The position numbers and the translations under genes were made by a program. A DNA stretch of 64,000 bases from Microvenator marinus (GTDB lineage: Bacteria > Myxococcota_A > Bradymonadia > Bradymonadales > Bradymonadaceae): NCBI RefSeq assembly GCF_007993755.1, contig NZ_CP042467.1, forward strand, positions 248,001 through 312,000. The letters are read 5' to 3'. The notes beneath the pieces were generated by a model. The model saw only the letters and a program-made list of their open reading frames with translations. It did no database searches and was not told the DNA's origin. This document shows positions 34,334 to 44,092 of this stretch, piece after piece (position 1 is the first letter of the stretch; each line of letters begins with the position of its first letter).

Positions 34334-35989
34334 ATGAAGCGCGCTTTTTTGCTCTTTGCATCTCTGGGGATACTTGGACCAGCATGTGATTGTGAAGACA
34401 CAATTCGTAAGAAGGTCTCGGACCGTCCCGCCGAGGCGAAACCTGTTGAAGTTCCTACCGAGTCGTCAGCGCCTTCTGAAACCGAGCCGAACGATTCAGC
34501 CGAGTCCGCAACTCGAATCGAGATTCATAAGGAATTGCGACCGCTCAAAGCAGAGCTTGGAACGGTTTCAGACGTGGACTGGTTCGCGATTTCGGGAATG
34601 CCAGGCGCGTACGAAATTACAGTACAACCTTCGTCCGAACTTGATATCTCGCTGCATCTGGCCGGAACTCAGTTTTCCATTCCGGCAAGCACTTACAACG
34701 TAGGCGGGGTAGGCGAGCAAGAGAGCATACCACTGGTCTTCTTGAATGAGGGAGAGGTTGTATACTTCGCGCTCCGGTCGGTTGGCAGCGGTTCTGGTCC
34801 ATATGAAATTAGGTTGATGCGTCGAATCGTTTCCGGAGGGCTCGAAGCCGAGCCTAACGACCGACGCGAGAACGCCAACGAACTCAAGATCGGTGGGCAG
34901 GTCCAAGGAATGTTCGATCGTAGCGATGATCGAGATTTCTACCGTATTCCTTCGTCTGATACAGACCGCTACTTTCAAGTCGAACTCACTCCAGCGTCGA
35001 ATCTGACACAGAAGTTCCGTGTGTATGGGAGTGATTCAACGACAAAGCTGGTCGAGCTCACGGTCGGCCAAGAGCCTTTGAGAATTCCTGCCTTCAAGCA
35101 GGCAGCGGGAGAGGAGTTGTGGTTGAAGCTCAAGACCGAGTCGGGGTTTGACATCAAGTCGATGTACACGCTCTCGCTGGTGGACCTGAAGGAAGTGGCT
35201 CCGGATGTGGAGCTTGAGCCAAACGATATTGCGCCCCAAGTTTTTGGGATTCCAGCCGAGGTTCGAGGAAAGCTCTTCTATGCGGGTGATATTGACCGAC
35301 TCGGCTTTGGAAAGCCGCTTGAGGAAGCCGCGAAGCCTCCAACGGTGGAAGGTGAGCGACAACGTTGGGACTCGATAAGTAACGTCGAAGTTAGGGCTGT
35401 GTCGGAATCGAAGTTGGATGTGAATATCATCACGTCCAAGGGTTTGGCGGAACTTGGGGTTGATGCTGAAGGTACGGCGTGGAACGCATGTGGACTGAGT
35501 TTTCGGCCTGGAGAGCTTGAGATTTCAATTAAGGCCAAGGAATACGTGACCACTTCGGATCTGGACTATCACGTCAAGATTAGCGATTTGAGCCAGATTG
35601 AGGGGTTTGAGTGGGAGCCGAATAATAGCCTGGATGAAGCGGAGGAGATGTTTGGAGTCCGGCGTGGTGTTATCGAATCCGCGCAAACATCGGACTACTA
35701 CAGTTTCGAAGTTTTCGATGAGTTAGAGACGCTCGATTTGAGTCTCTCGCCGTCGGAAACCAATTTTGAGCTCTTGGACTCAGCAGGAGCTAGGGTTGCG
35801 GCAGGGAACCAGGGAAAGATTCAGGTGGATTTGCCAAAGGGTAAGTATTTTGTGCGCGTTTTTGCAGCCGAGATCGGAGAGTGCCCTATCTATTCGCTCG
35901 AGGTCGACCCTCCTCGTGTTCCTCTGGTTGAGCCTCCCAAAGAAACTGAGGGTTTGGCTCCCGTCTTAGAAGGGGAGAAGAGCCCGTAG
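34334..35989 (+). CDS. Lipoprotein with four PPC-like repeats
   Basis: The 551-residue lipoprotein has the lipobox LGPAC. Four domains each begin with E-x-E-P-N-D/N (ETEPNDSAESATRI at about 48, EAEPNDRRENANEL at about 173, ELEPNDIAPQVFG at about 293, EWEPNNSLDEAEEM at about 430). Each is followed by a D-x-D-W/F/Y-x-x-F/I strand (DVDWFAIS, DRDFYRIP, DIDRLGFG, TSDYYSFEV). This is the bacterial pre-peptidase C-terminal (PPC) pattern, a beta-sandwich usually appended to secreted proteases, but no protease domain is present. Its 3' end overlaps the convergent kinase gene by 24 bases. Confidence 0.83.
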   Translation: MKRAFLLFASLGILGPACDCEDTIRKKVSDRPAEAKPVEVPTESSAPSETEPNDSAESATRIEIHKELRPLKAELGTVSDVDWFAISGMPGAYEITVQPSSELDISLHLAGTQFSIPASTYNVGGVGEQESIPLVFLNEGEVVYFALRSVGSGSGPYEIRLMRRIVSGGLEAEPNDRRENANELKIGGQVQGMFDRSDDRDFYRIPSSDTDRYFQVELTPASNLTQKFRVYGSDSTTKLVELTVGQEPLRIPAFKQAAGEELWLKLKTESGFDIKSMYTLSLVDLKEVAPDVELEPNDIAPQVFGIPAEVRGKLFYAGDIDRLGFGKPLEEAAKPPTVEGERQRWDSISNVEVRAVSESKLDVNIITSKGLAELGVDAEGTAWNACGLSFRPGELEISIKAKEYVTTSDLDYHVKISDLSQIEGFEWEPNNSLDEAEEMFGVRRGVIESAQTSDYYSFEVFDELETLDLSLSPSETNFELLDSAGARVAAGNQGKIQVDLPKGKYFVRVFAAEIGECPIYSLEVDPPRVPLVEPPKETEGLAPVLEGEKSP

Positions 35990-37414
35990 CGCTGGCACGA
36001 AAAAGAAGAGCGCGGCAAGGAGTACAAGAACACCTAAGACAAACGGCCAGATTGGAGGACGTGTTGAGATCGCCGAAAAGTCCGAACTCTGTGCTGGATG
36101 GTCGCCAGTGGGGACGCTTTCGCCCCATTGCCAACCGTCCTCTGGAACCACGGCAGCTGTTCCCTGTTGTGGGGTTGTCAGCGGCTGTGAGGCGACCATT
36201 GAGGTGTCTACCCGCTGAATACGTTCGTGTGAATCACCCGCGCCACTTGGGGTAGGTTCCTTGCGAGTAGTCAAAACGATGACTTCGTCATCTTGAGCCG
36301 CTTCAATCACCCTGATGATTGAGGATGAGGTGGTGGAGCCCTGCGCCACAATTGCTGCGGGTGGTGGCGTTAGATGTGACCCATTTTTGAGTGAATCAAA
36401 AGGAATCTCGTCTGCGGATTTGCGCTGGGAATCTACGAACTGAAGAGTCTGATGAAAAACGTCCTCTTCAGCCTCGGAGCTTGGCGCTGAAAGTTCTTCG
36501 AGCTTGCGAAGCTCCACTCCTTGCACTTTGGGTCTTGCGACCGGTTCGCCGGCCAAGGCTAGAAGAAATTCATTGGCGTTTTGGAACCGGTCGGGGAGTT
36601 CCTTTTCAAGAGCCTTGCGGATGACTCTCTCGATGACGCTCCCTTCGAGTTCTTTGATCCTCATGGGAGGAACATCATCAAAGAGATGAGATCTCATGAC
36701 TTTGACGGGGTCTCGGTTGTGGAAGGGCGGTCGCCCGTTGATCATCTCGTAGAGGATCACGCCCAGCGTGTAGAGGTCGCTTTGTCCTGTGACTTCCTCA
36801 CCAGCAGCCTGTTCCGGAGACATGTAGGTGGGCGTTCCCACCGTAGAGCCTGAAATGGTCAACGCGCGGTTCTTCTCGTCATGCGCGTCTTCGGGGCGCG
36901 GAGAGGCGAGCTTTGCGATACCAAAATCGAGGACTTTGACGACGTCGGTATCTTCCCCGACGATGCTCAGGAACACGTTTTCCGGCTTCAGGTCTCGGTG
37001 AACAATCCCTTGTTCGTGCGCCTCCGAAAGGCTCTTGAGCACCTGCCGCGCAATCTTTATCGCGCGCTTCACCGGGAGCTTTCCGTCTCGCTTCAGCACG
37101 TCAGCCAGGTCTTCACCGGTCAGTAGTTCCATCACGATATAGAGCACGTTCTCGTGGCTACCGTAGTCGTGAAGGGTGATGGTGTTGGGGTGTCTGAGCC
37201 GACTTGCGAGCTGGGCTTCGCGCTTAAAACGCTCCACAACGTCAGGGATTGCCATGAAGTTGGGCGGTAGCAACTTCACCGCGACCTCGCGGTCCATGTT
37301 CAACTGCTTTGCTCGATAGACCATGCCAAAGCCGCCACGACCGATTTCATCAATCAGTTCGTAACGCTCAGCGAGGATAGTCCCCGGGCCCACTGTAGGA
37401 GTTAGGTCGGACAT
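35966..37414 (-). CDS. Ser/Thr protein kinase with C-terminal membrane anchor
   Basis: The 482-residue product is a Hanks-type kinase. The catalytic domain (about 18-285) has GRGGFGMVYRA, VAVKLL (ATP Lys), HRDLKPENVFL, DFGIAK and GTPTYMSPEQAAGE, so it should be active. A low-complexity, Ser/Thr-rich linker follows (about 290-440). One membrane helix (PFVLGVLVLLAALFFFVPAL) lies at the very C terminus, with only a few residues beyond it, so there is no periplasmic sensor. The ATG at 37414 is preferred: a longer reading to 37561 would overlap the divergent methyltransferase. Confidence 0.92.
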   Translation of the reverse strand: MSDLTPTVGPGTILAERYELIDEIGRGGFGMVYRAKQLNMDREVAVKLLPPNFMAIPDVVERFKREAQLASRLRHPNTITLHDYGSHENVLYIVMELLTGEDLADVLKRDGKLPVKRAIKIARQVLKSLSEAHEQGIVHRDLKPENVFLSIVGEDTDVVKVLDFGIAKLASPRPEDAHDEKNRALTISGSTVGTPTYMSPEQAAGEEVTGQSDLYTLGVILYEMINGRPPFHNRDPVKVMRSHLFDDVPPMRIKELEGSVIERVIRKALEKELPDRFQNANEFLLALAGEPVARPKVQGVELRKLEELSAPSSEAEEDVFHQTLQFVDSQRKSADEIPFDSLKNGSHLTPPPAAIVAQGSTTSSSIIRVIEAAQDDEVIVLTTRKEPTPSGAGDSHERIQRVDTSMVASQPLTTPQQGTAAVVPEDGWQWGESVPTGDHPAQSSDFSAISTRPPIWPFVLGVLVLLAALFFFVPALRALLPF

Positions 37415-37473
37415 CGGACGTTTTGTGAAATTGGGGTTTTTCCCCAGACGCCCAGTAGCATAGATTGAAACAG

Positions 37474-39066
37474 ATGTATGAAGCAAGCGCGATACCTGAG
37501 AGTACGAGGCAACGGTGCACAAATTTGGTGGCAACTCTGTGCCAAGTGGTCGAGGTTTCATTAGGTAAGCCCGTCACTCGCCTAGACTTTGTGACGTGGC
37601 TTGGCCAACGCGTGAGTTCGAACCTTTCGGATTTTGTATGTTCGGTGAGTGAAGTTGGCGTTCCGATTGAGTCCTTCGAGATTGAACGCGCTGATCGACT
37701 TTTTGCCCAGAAAGACCGAAAACGTGGAGGGATTTACTTCACACCTCGGTCTCTCGCTGAGCGCATGTTGGCTCATTTGGGGGGCTGCGATGGGACGGTT
37801 GTCGATATTTCATGCGGTTCGGGCGAACTGCTTCTTGCCGCTCTGAGACACGGCGCTAGTGGCGTTTATGGGGTTGAGATTGAGCCGGAGAGCGCTCTTG
37901 TGGCTGCAACTCGATTGGCGATTGAGTTTCCAGACGCCGATGTGTTTATCGAGTGGGGCGATGGCCTTTTGCCGAGGCAGATAGAGGACGTTGGGGCCGT
38001 GGTAGGAAATCCTCCATATCTCGGCGAAAAGGGAAACCGTGAGTTCTTTCAGAGCGTGCGCCACGCCTACCCCGACCTCGCCGCGATTCACGCTGCGCGG
38101 ATGGACCTCGCGTACTTCTTCATCGCAAGGAGTGCTGCAATCGCTGACGGAAAGCCACTCGTTCTCTTGACGAGTGAGTATTGGCTGCAAGCGGATAGCG
38201 CCGCGAAGTTGAGAAGCTATCTATGTGAACTTGCTCCTCCCACAACGTTGGAAACTCTAGGAGCGGAGAATTTCGATGATGCCCCCGGCCATCATTCGCT
38301 CATCTTTGTCAGTCAAGCTGGAAAGCCGCCACTCTTTCAGAACGGAGACGCCTGGAACAGGGGGGAAATAGCAGTTCCGGAATCTCATGTGTCACTTGAG
38401 GTGCTTTGCCTCGATCGCCAAGGTTTTGTGAGTGGGGCGGACAGAGTTGATGGGAAATCCTGCTTTTTGAGAGATGACGTGGAAGGGGCGTGGTCAGGGG
38501 CTATTCGGCCAGTATTGCGGTCGAGTCTGTGTGCGGCAAATCGGGTTTTTTTGGTCGCGCCTCAAACGCCGCAGGTTATCTGGATTGATGAAGAGCTGAA
38601 TCCCGATGACGTTGAATTTGTATCTGAATGGTTGGGCGGCGCGCGCACGAGACTTGAGGGACGGCGCGAAGTTCAGAACGGCATGCCGTGGTATCGGCTT
38701 CACTGGCCGCGCAGGCGCGAGGAGATGGTAGGGCCAAAACTCGTGGTGCCCCGGCGTGCTCCGGAGCCAAGATTTTGTCTAGATCTTTCGGGAAGTGCGA
38801 TATCGAGTGATTGCACCTATCTCGTGGCGCCACCCGAAGTAGAAGAACCCGTGGAGTACTTGATTCGGCTGATGTTGGCTTTGAATTCCCCTTGGGTTTC
38901 CAAGTGGTTGGAGTGCAATGGCAAACGCAAGGGCAAGATGTTTGAGTTCTATTCGACACCGCTTCGCTCGTTGCCGGTGGAGCCTTTGAAGGATTTTTCG
39001 GAGCGTGCCCGCCTTGGACTGAGTCAAGTGCTCGAAAGCAAAGAAGCGTTTGTCGATCTGCGTTGA
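37474..39066 (+). CDS. Solitary adenine-N6 DNA methyltransferase (TaqI/Eco57I-like)
   Basis: The 530-residue protein has the gamma-class N6-adenine methyltransferase order: motif X (GGIYFTPRSLAERML), motif I (VVDISCGSGELLLAAL), motif II (YGVEIEPESA) and catalytic motif IV (VVGNPPYLGEKGN). The C-terminal half (about 300-530) probably holds the target recognition domain. There is no nuclease domain and no restriction gene nearby, which fits an orphan enzyme of the TaqI/Eco57I methylase type. The ATG at 37474 is preferred over the TTG three codons earlier. It is divergent from the kinase, with 59 bases between them. Confidence 0.85.
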   Translation: MYEASAIPESTRQRCTNLVATLCQVVEVSLGKPVTRLDFVTWLGQRVSSNLSDFVCSVSEVGVPIESFEIERADRLFAQKDRKRGGIYFTPRSLAERMLAHLGGCDGTVVDISCGSGELLLAALRHGASGVYGVEIEPESALVAATRLAIEFPDADVFIEWGDGLLPRQIEDVGAVVGNPPYLGEKGNREFFQSVRHAYPDLAAIHAARMDLAYFFIARSAAIADGKPLVLLTSEYWLQADSAAKLRSYLCELAPPTTLETLGAENFDDAPGHHSLIFVSQAGKPPLFQNGDAWNRGEIAVPESHVSLEVLCLDRQGFVSGADRVDGKSCFLRDDVEGAWSGAIRPVLRSSLCAANRVFLVAPQTPQVIWIDEELNPDDVEFVSEWLGGARTRLEGRREVQNGMPWYRLHWPRRREEMVGPKLVVPRRAPEPRFCLDLSGSAISSDCTYLVAPPEVEEPVEYLIRLMLALNSPWVSKWLECNGKRKGKMFEFYSTPLRSLPVEPLKDFSERARLGLSQVLESKEAFVDLR

Positions 39067-39117
39067 AGATCGCGGACATGCTCGTTATGCTCCGCGCCCG
39101 TTTCTGAGCGGAAGGCC

Positions 39118-42100
39118 ATGCGACTTCGTCGAATCGACATTGTGGGATTCAAATCGTTCAGGGACAAGATGTCTCTGGAGTTCAGCGAGGGAATGACCGC
39201 CATCGTCGGGCCCAATGGGTGCGGCAAAAGCAACGTCGTTGATGCCATGAAGTGGGCTATGGGAGACATGTCTCCGAAGAGCCTTCGCGGTCAGTCGATG
39301 GAGGATGTGATCTTCGCGGGGAGCGAAAGTGCGCGTCCTTTGGGGATGGCTGAAGTCACGTTGACCTTCGAGAATGACGGATCCGCTCAATGGGATGACT
39401 CCATTCCCCGCGAATTCCGAGAGATCAGCGAAATCGCAGTCACTCGCCGACTCCATCGTTCCGGAGATTCGGAATATTTGATCAATAGGGTGGGCTGCCG
39501 CTTGATGGATATTCAGAATCTCCTAGCGGGAACCGGCGTTGGAAAGCAGGGCTACAGCATCATCGAGCAAAATCAGGTCGGCTTTATCGTCAGTGCCCGA
39601 CCCTCCGAGCGTCGACTGCTCATCGAGGAAGCCAGCGGGATTACGCGCTACAAGGCGCAGCGAGAGCGCACGGTAAAGCGCCTGGAGAAGGCTGAAGAAA
39701 ACCTACAGCGGTCCGAAGACGTGCTCTTGGAAGTGACACGTCAGATCCGGTCGTTGGAACGGCAGGCCCAAAGGGCAGCCCAGCATCGACGTCTGAGCGA
39801 AGAACTCTTTGGATTAGAGCTTGCGTTGTTAACTCGTAGGTACGACGCGCTTCATGAGAGGGAAGGGCGAGAACGAGAACGTTTGGCCGCGGCAAAAAAT
39901 GAACTCGAAGAAGCGGTCGAGAGGCTCGAGCGACATGAGAAGGCATTGGGCGACCTCCGAGACGCAGTCCAGATTTCGGAAAGGCATCTGAGCGATGCTC
40001 GAGAAGCATTCTTCAAGCTGGAGACGCGCAACTCGCTCGCCCAAACGAACTTGAGCCACGCAACCACAAGTCTGAGGGACGTCCAAGAACGTCTGTCAAA
40101 TGCGAGACATGAAGCGTCGTCTCAGGCGGACCGTGCAGCACGACTTAAGCGCGAGCTCGAGGGGGTTGAGAGAGAACTCGCGGAGCTCGATCAGGGCTCG
40201 CGCGTGGATTCACAGGTCAACGAAGAGGAGAAGGAGTTAAGAGAACTCAGGGATGCTCTTGTTCGGACTGAAACTGACGCCCAGGAAGTTAAAGCTGCGC
40301 TTGAGAGGGTTCGCTCGGAGTTCCATCGGGCGCAGGATCGCGTGGCGTGGCTTAAGTCTCAACTTGAAGAAATGGCCGGCCGTGAAGCCGAGATCAATGA
40401 GGTCATCAAGTCGAGTTCCGTGCAGATGGATCGATGGTCTAAGCGGGTGGATGAAGAGTTGAACGCGTTGGAGGCTCTCGAGGAGCAGGTCGCCAAGGGC
40501 AAAGTTAACCTCGATGGGCTCAGAGTGGCGAAGACCGAGCTAGAATCGAGGTGCCTTGCTTTGAGACGTGAGCACGAGAAGGCACGAGGAGAGCTGCTTT
40601 CGACTCAGGCGAGGCTTGATTCAATGAAGTCGATCCGCGCGTCAGGTGAAGGTTTTGCCGGGTCTGTTCAAGACGTGATGAAGTGGGCGAGTCGTGAAGG
40701 AGAAAACGAGGTTTTGGGACCGCTGGGCAATTTCCTCGACGTTCCGGCTCACCTTGAATCAGCTGTGGCACGTTGGCTTGGTCCAAGGCTTGAGCACATC
40801 ATTGTGAGGTCTCGAGAAGTCGCATTTCGTGCGGCACAAAGGCGCATCAAAGGGCGAATCGTGTTCGAAGTCTGGAGTGATTTCGACGGTCCGACGTTTT
40901 CTGAAACTCTCGTGTCCTCCTTCGAGTCTCTGGCCGCAGATTCTGGGCTCCCCCCAAAGGAACAAAAGGTTTTTGTGTTCGAATCCGGGGTTTTGGTCGC
41001 TGATGAATTGGTGGTGGCTGGTGAGGCCCTACCTGCCGGTGCTGAAGCCCTTAGGCGGGCCAACCAGATCAAGGAGTTGGAGAGCACCGTGGTCGCCATG
41101 GACTCGGGTGAGAAAGAAGCTCTCAAGGCACTTGAGATTGCCCAGGCCGAGCGCGAAGAGACCTGGGGCAAGTGGGACGAAGCTCGGCGCAGTCTTGAAT
41201 CAGCAGAGCTCGGAGCTCGTGAACAATCCCGAAAGATCGAGGAGTTTCGGCGTGAGGTCACGCGCTCAAAAGCAGAGATCGACCGCTCACGAAGTCAACT
41301 CTTGCCTATGCTGCGTCGACGAGAACAGTGTCAGGAGGAACTCGAAGACCTGCAAGGGAGGGAGTCACAGAACGTGGCAACGAGGGAGGAGCTCGCTCAG
41401 CAATTTGCGGCCCGCGAGTCCGAGGTCAAAGAGCTTCGTCGTGCTGTTGAGACCCTTCACCTCTCACTTACGGAAAAGCGAGTTGAACAGGCCAAAGCCA
41501 GGGAACGGCGGCGAAGCCTCGAAGAGAGTTTTGAGCGGATAAGAAGAGGGATTCAATCTGCCGTATCGCTTGAAGAACGCTACGTGAACGAACGAAAGGA
41601 GTTGGAAAAGAAGTCGGCTGAATTCGAGGTCATAATAAAGGATTCGAACCAGGGATTGGCTCAGATGTCGGGCGAACTCGAGCAGGCGAAGGCCACGGTG
41701 GAGATCCGTACCAAGGAGGCGAGCGAGGCTCAGAATCGTTCCCGCGAAGCCGAACTCATGTTGCGTGAAAAGAGGGCGCAAACCGAGAAGGCTCGGGAGG
41801 CGTTGATGGTTGGTGAGGGCGCACTACGAGAGGTCCAGATTGAAATCGAGCATACCAATGAGAAGTTGAAGGAAAGGTTCGATGGGAATTGGCAAGAGGC
41901 GCGCGTCATCGCGGCTCAGGTGGAGCTCCCCGAAGGTGAACAAGAGTCTCGCCGCGACTATCTTCGGCGCCGTCTTGAACAGATGGGGCCGGTAAACGCC
42001 ATGGCGGAAGAGGAATACGAAGAGGCGCAGGGCCGCGAGGTCTTCTTAACTGAGCAACGAGACGATCTCCTTCGCAGTGTCTCGGATTTGAGGAAAGCGA

Positions 42101-42597
42101 TTGCCGAGATGGATCGGGAAAGTCGAAAGCGATTCCGAGAAACGTTTGATGCGGTGGACGCTCAGTTTCGAGAGATTTTCCCAAAGCTCTTTAGAGGTGG
42201 ACATGCGCGCCTCATTCTCACGGACCCGAACGATATGTTGACGACGGGTGTGGATATTGAGGTGTGTCCGCCCGGAAAACGGCTCCAAAATGTGACGCTT
42301 CTCTCAGGTGGTGAAAAGGCTCTGACGGCTGTCAGTCTGATCTTCTCCATTTTCATGCTTAAACCGACGCCATTCTCAATCCTTGACGAGGTTGACGCAC
42401 CGCTTGACGAGGCAAACGTGGGCCGATTCGCGGAGATGGTGCGTCAAATGAGTGAGATGTCTCAGATGATCGTGATCACGCACAGTCGAAGGACTATGGA
42501 GGCTGCGCAAATGTTGTATGGCGTCACGATGGAGGACGCAGGCATTTCGAAGATCGTCTCCGTCAAGCTCTCGGACGCCGAAGAACTCGTGTCATGA
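39118..42597 (+). CDS. smc: Chromosome segregation ATPase SMC
   Basis: The 1,159-residue protein organises and segregates the chromosome as a ring-forming dimer with ScpA and ScpB. Its parts in order are the N-terminal ATPase half with Walker A IVGPNGCGKSN, a long coiled coil, the hinge (about 510-640, with EVLGPLGNFLDVPAHLE), the second coiled coil, and the C-terminal half with signature LLSGGEKALTAVSL and Walker B FSILDEVDAPLDEANV. Length and order are typical. ftsY follows, as in many bacteria where the two genes are linked. Confidence 0.97.
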   Translation: MRLRRIDIVGFKSFRDKMSLEFSEGMTAIVGPNGCGKSNVVDAMKWAMGDMSPKSLRGQSMEDVIFAGSESARPLGMAEVTLTFENDGSAQWDDSIPREFREISEIAVTRRLHRSGDSEYLINRVGCRLMDIQNLLAGTGVGKQGYSIIEQNQVGFIVSARPSERRLLIEEASGITRYKAQRERTVKRLEKAEENLQRSEDVLLEVTRQIRSLERQAQRAAQHRRLSEELFGLELALLTRRYDALHEREGRERERLAAAKNELEEAVERLERHEKALGDLRDAVQISERHLSDAREAFFKLETRNSLAQTNLSHATTSLRDVQERLSNARHEASSQADRAARLKRELEGVERELAELDQGSRVDSQVNEEEKELRELRDALVRTETDAQEVKAALERVRSEFHRAQDRVAWLKSQLEEMAGREAEINEVIKSSSVQMDRWSKRVDEELNALEALEEQVAKGKVNLDGLRVAKTELESRCLALRREHEKARGELLSTQARLDSMKSIRASGEGFAGSVQDVMKWASREGENEVLGPLGNFLDVPAHLESAVARWLGPRLEHIIVRSREVAFRAAQRRIKGRIVFEVWSDFDGPTFSETLVSSFESLAADSGLPPKEQKVFVFESGVLVADELVVAGEALPAGAEALRRANQIKELESTVVAMDSGEKEALKALEIAQAEREETWGKWDEARRSLESAELGAREQSRKIEEFRREVTRSKAEIDRSRSQLLPMLRRREQCQEELEDLQGRESQNVATREELAQQFAARESEVKELRRAVETLHLSLTEKRVEQAKARERRRSLEESFERIRRGIQSAVSLEERYVNERKELEKKSAEFEVIIKDSNQGLAQMSGELEQAKATVEIRTKEASEAQNRSREAELMLREKRAQTEKAREALMVGEGALREVQIEIEHTNEKLKERFDGNWQEARVIAAQVELPEGEQESRRDYLRRRLEQMGPVNAMAEEEYEEAQGREVFLTEQRDDLLRSVSDLRKAIAEMDRESRKRFRETFDAVDAQFREIFPKLFRGGHARLILTDPNDMLTTGVDIEVCPPGKRLQNVTLLSGGEKALTAVSLIFSIFMLKPTPFSILDEVDAPLDEANVGRFAEMVRQMSEMSQMIVITHSRRTMEAAQMLYGVTMEDAGISKIVSVKLSDAEELVS

Positions 42598-42679
42598 CTT
42601 GACCTTTTGAAATCGTTCCAACATTGTCCCCGACGATGAGAGCGGTAGAACGATATTTTACAGATGAACCGGAACTAAA

Positions 42680-44008
42680 ATGCAGATGATTCCTTTACTC
42701 GCAAATACTGGTCAGGGCGTTGATCCCATCGTGATTGGCGTGATTGCCGCAATCCTTGTGATTGTCGCGATCGTGTTCTTCGTGATGCGGAGCAAACCGA
42801 AGCCTCCTGCAGACATTGAGGTTAAGGCTGACGCTCCTAAGCCGAAGAAGAGCGCGCTTGATGACAGGCTCGAGGTAGAGGCGCCCGTCGAAATTACCGA
42901 CGATATGTCTCTGGCAGAGATCAAACGTGCCAAGGCGGCGAAAATCACCGGGGACAAAGGAAAGCGAGAAACCGCAGTTGAGGCCACCGAAAAGTCGAAA
43001 GTGGATCACGAGGCCCAAAAGCCCAAGGAAGACGCGGGTGAAGACAAGCTTGAGGAGGTTTCAGCGGGCTGGGATGCGATGCTCGAGGAAGAGTCCGTCT
43101 CGGAAACTGGAACGAAGCTCTCCGAAGGTCTTGCAAAGACACGGACGGGGTTCATTGGCAGGCTCTCGGCTCTCTTTAAGGGCGAAGAGCTCAACGAGAA
43201 TCTCGTTGATGAAATCGAGGAAGTTCTCTTCACAGCGGATATCGGAACCTCTGCGGCCAACGATATTCTGGAAGCAGTGCAAGAACACCTCAATGGGGAT
43301 CAGAAACAAGATCCCGCAACAGTTTGGGCGTTCGTACGTCAATACGTGCTGAAGAAGCTCAAGGCGCGGGAAGGAAAACTCGATCTCGATGCTCATCATC
43401 CCTTCGTAATTCTGGTGGTGGGCGTCAACGGTGTTGGCAAGACAACGACCATTGGAAAGCTCGCCAGTAAGTACAAGAAGCAAGGGAAGTCAGTGCTGAT
43501 GGTAGCCGGGGACACATTTCGCGCCGCTGCAGTAGAACAGCTAGGCGTGTGGGGCGAGCGTACGAATATCCCGGTTCATCAAGGTGAGCAGGACTCAGAT
43601 CCGTCCTCGGTGATTTATGCCGGGATCGAGCGGGGTGCAAAAGAAGGTTTTGACGTTATCATTTGTGATACGGCGGGACGATTGCACACAAAAGCCAATC
43701 TTTTAGACGAGCTGCGCAAGATGAATCGTGTGGCCTCAAAAGTCATCGATACCGCGCCGCATGAGACGATCCTCGTGTTGGACGCGAATACCGGCCAGAA
43801 CGCGATTCAACAGGCGAAGCTTTTCAAAGAAGCCGTAGACATCTCGGGAATCGTACTCACGAAGCTCGACGGCACCGCCAAAGGTGGTGTGATTCTTGGT
43901 ATATGTGAAGAACTTGACTCACCCATTCGCTTTATCGGTATCGGTGAATCGGTCACCGATTTACGTGAGTTTAAGGCGGATGAGTTTGTGGAAGCACTTT
44001 TCATGTGA
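42680..44008 (+). CDS. ftsY: Signal recognition particle receptor FtsY
   Basis: The 442-residue GTPase docks SRP-ribosome complexes at the membrane. An N-terminal hydrophobic segment (about 15-37) would anchor it, unlike E. coli FtsY, which uses an amphipathic helix. An acidic, Lys/Glu-rich A domain follows (about 40-135), then the NG domain with G1 VVGVNGVGKTTTIGKLA, the insertion-box motif AGDTFRAAA, G3 DTAGRLH, G4 TKLDGTAKGG and the end FIGIGESVTDLREF. A membrane-anchored form is known in some lineages. Confidence 0.96.
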   Translation: MQMIPLLANTGQGVDPIVIGVIAAILVIVAIVFFVMRSKPKPPADIEVKADAPKPKKSALDDRLEVEAPVEITDDMSLAEIKRAKAAKITGDKGKRETAVEATEKSKVDHEAQKPKEDAGEDKLEEVSAGWDAMLEEESVSETGTKLSEGLAKTRTGFIGRLSALFKGEELNENLVDEIEEVLFTADIGTSAANDILEAVQEHLNGDQKQDPATVWAFVRQYVLKKLKAREGKLDLDAHHPFVILVVGVNGVGKTTTIGKLASKYKKQGKSVLMVAGDTFRAAAVEQLGVWGERTNIPVHQGEQDSDPSSVIYAGIERGAKEGFDVIICDTAGRLHTKANLLDELRKMNRVASKVIDTAPHETILVLDANTGQNAIQQAKLFKEAVDISGIVLTKLDGTAKGGVILGICEELDSPIRFIGIGESVTDLREFKADEFVEALFM

Positions 44009-44018
44009 CCAAACTTCC

Positions 44019-44048
44019 TTGTCGACCGTTTGAGGCTCATGGTATAGC
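44019..44048 (+). promoter_or_regulatory. Candidate promoter of the outer-membrane barrel cluster
   Basis: TTGTCG (44019-44024) and TATAGC (44043-44048) are 18 bases apart, about 45 bases upstream of the first barrel gene. Each matches four of six consensus bases. It would drive the 44-54 kb cluster. Confidence 0.38.
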
Positions 44049-44092
44049 CTTGGCGGTCTCATAGAGTTAGCAAGTATTACGACGGACGGCGC

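Noticed and set aside
37415-37561. 49-residue N-terminal extension of the Ser/Thr kinase
   Set aside because: It would overlap the divergent methyltransferase start and has no recognisable domain; the kinase domain starts soon after residue 1 of the shorter form.
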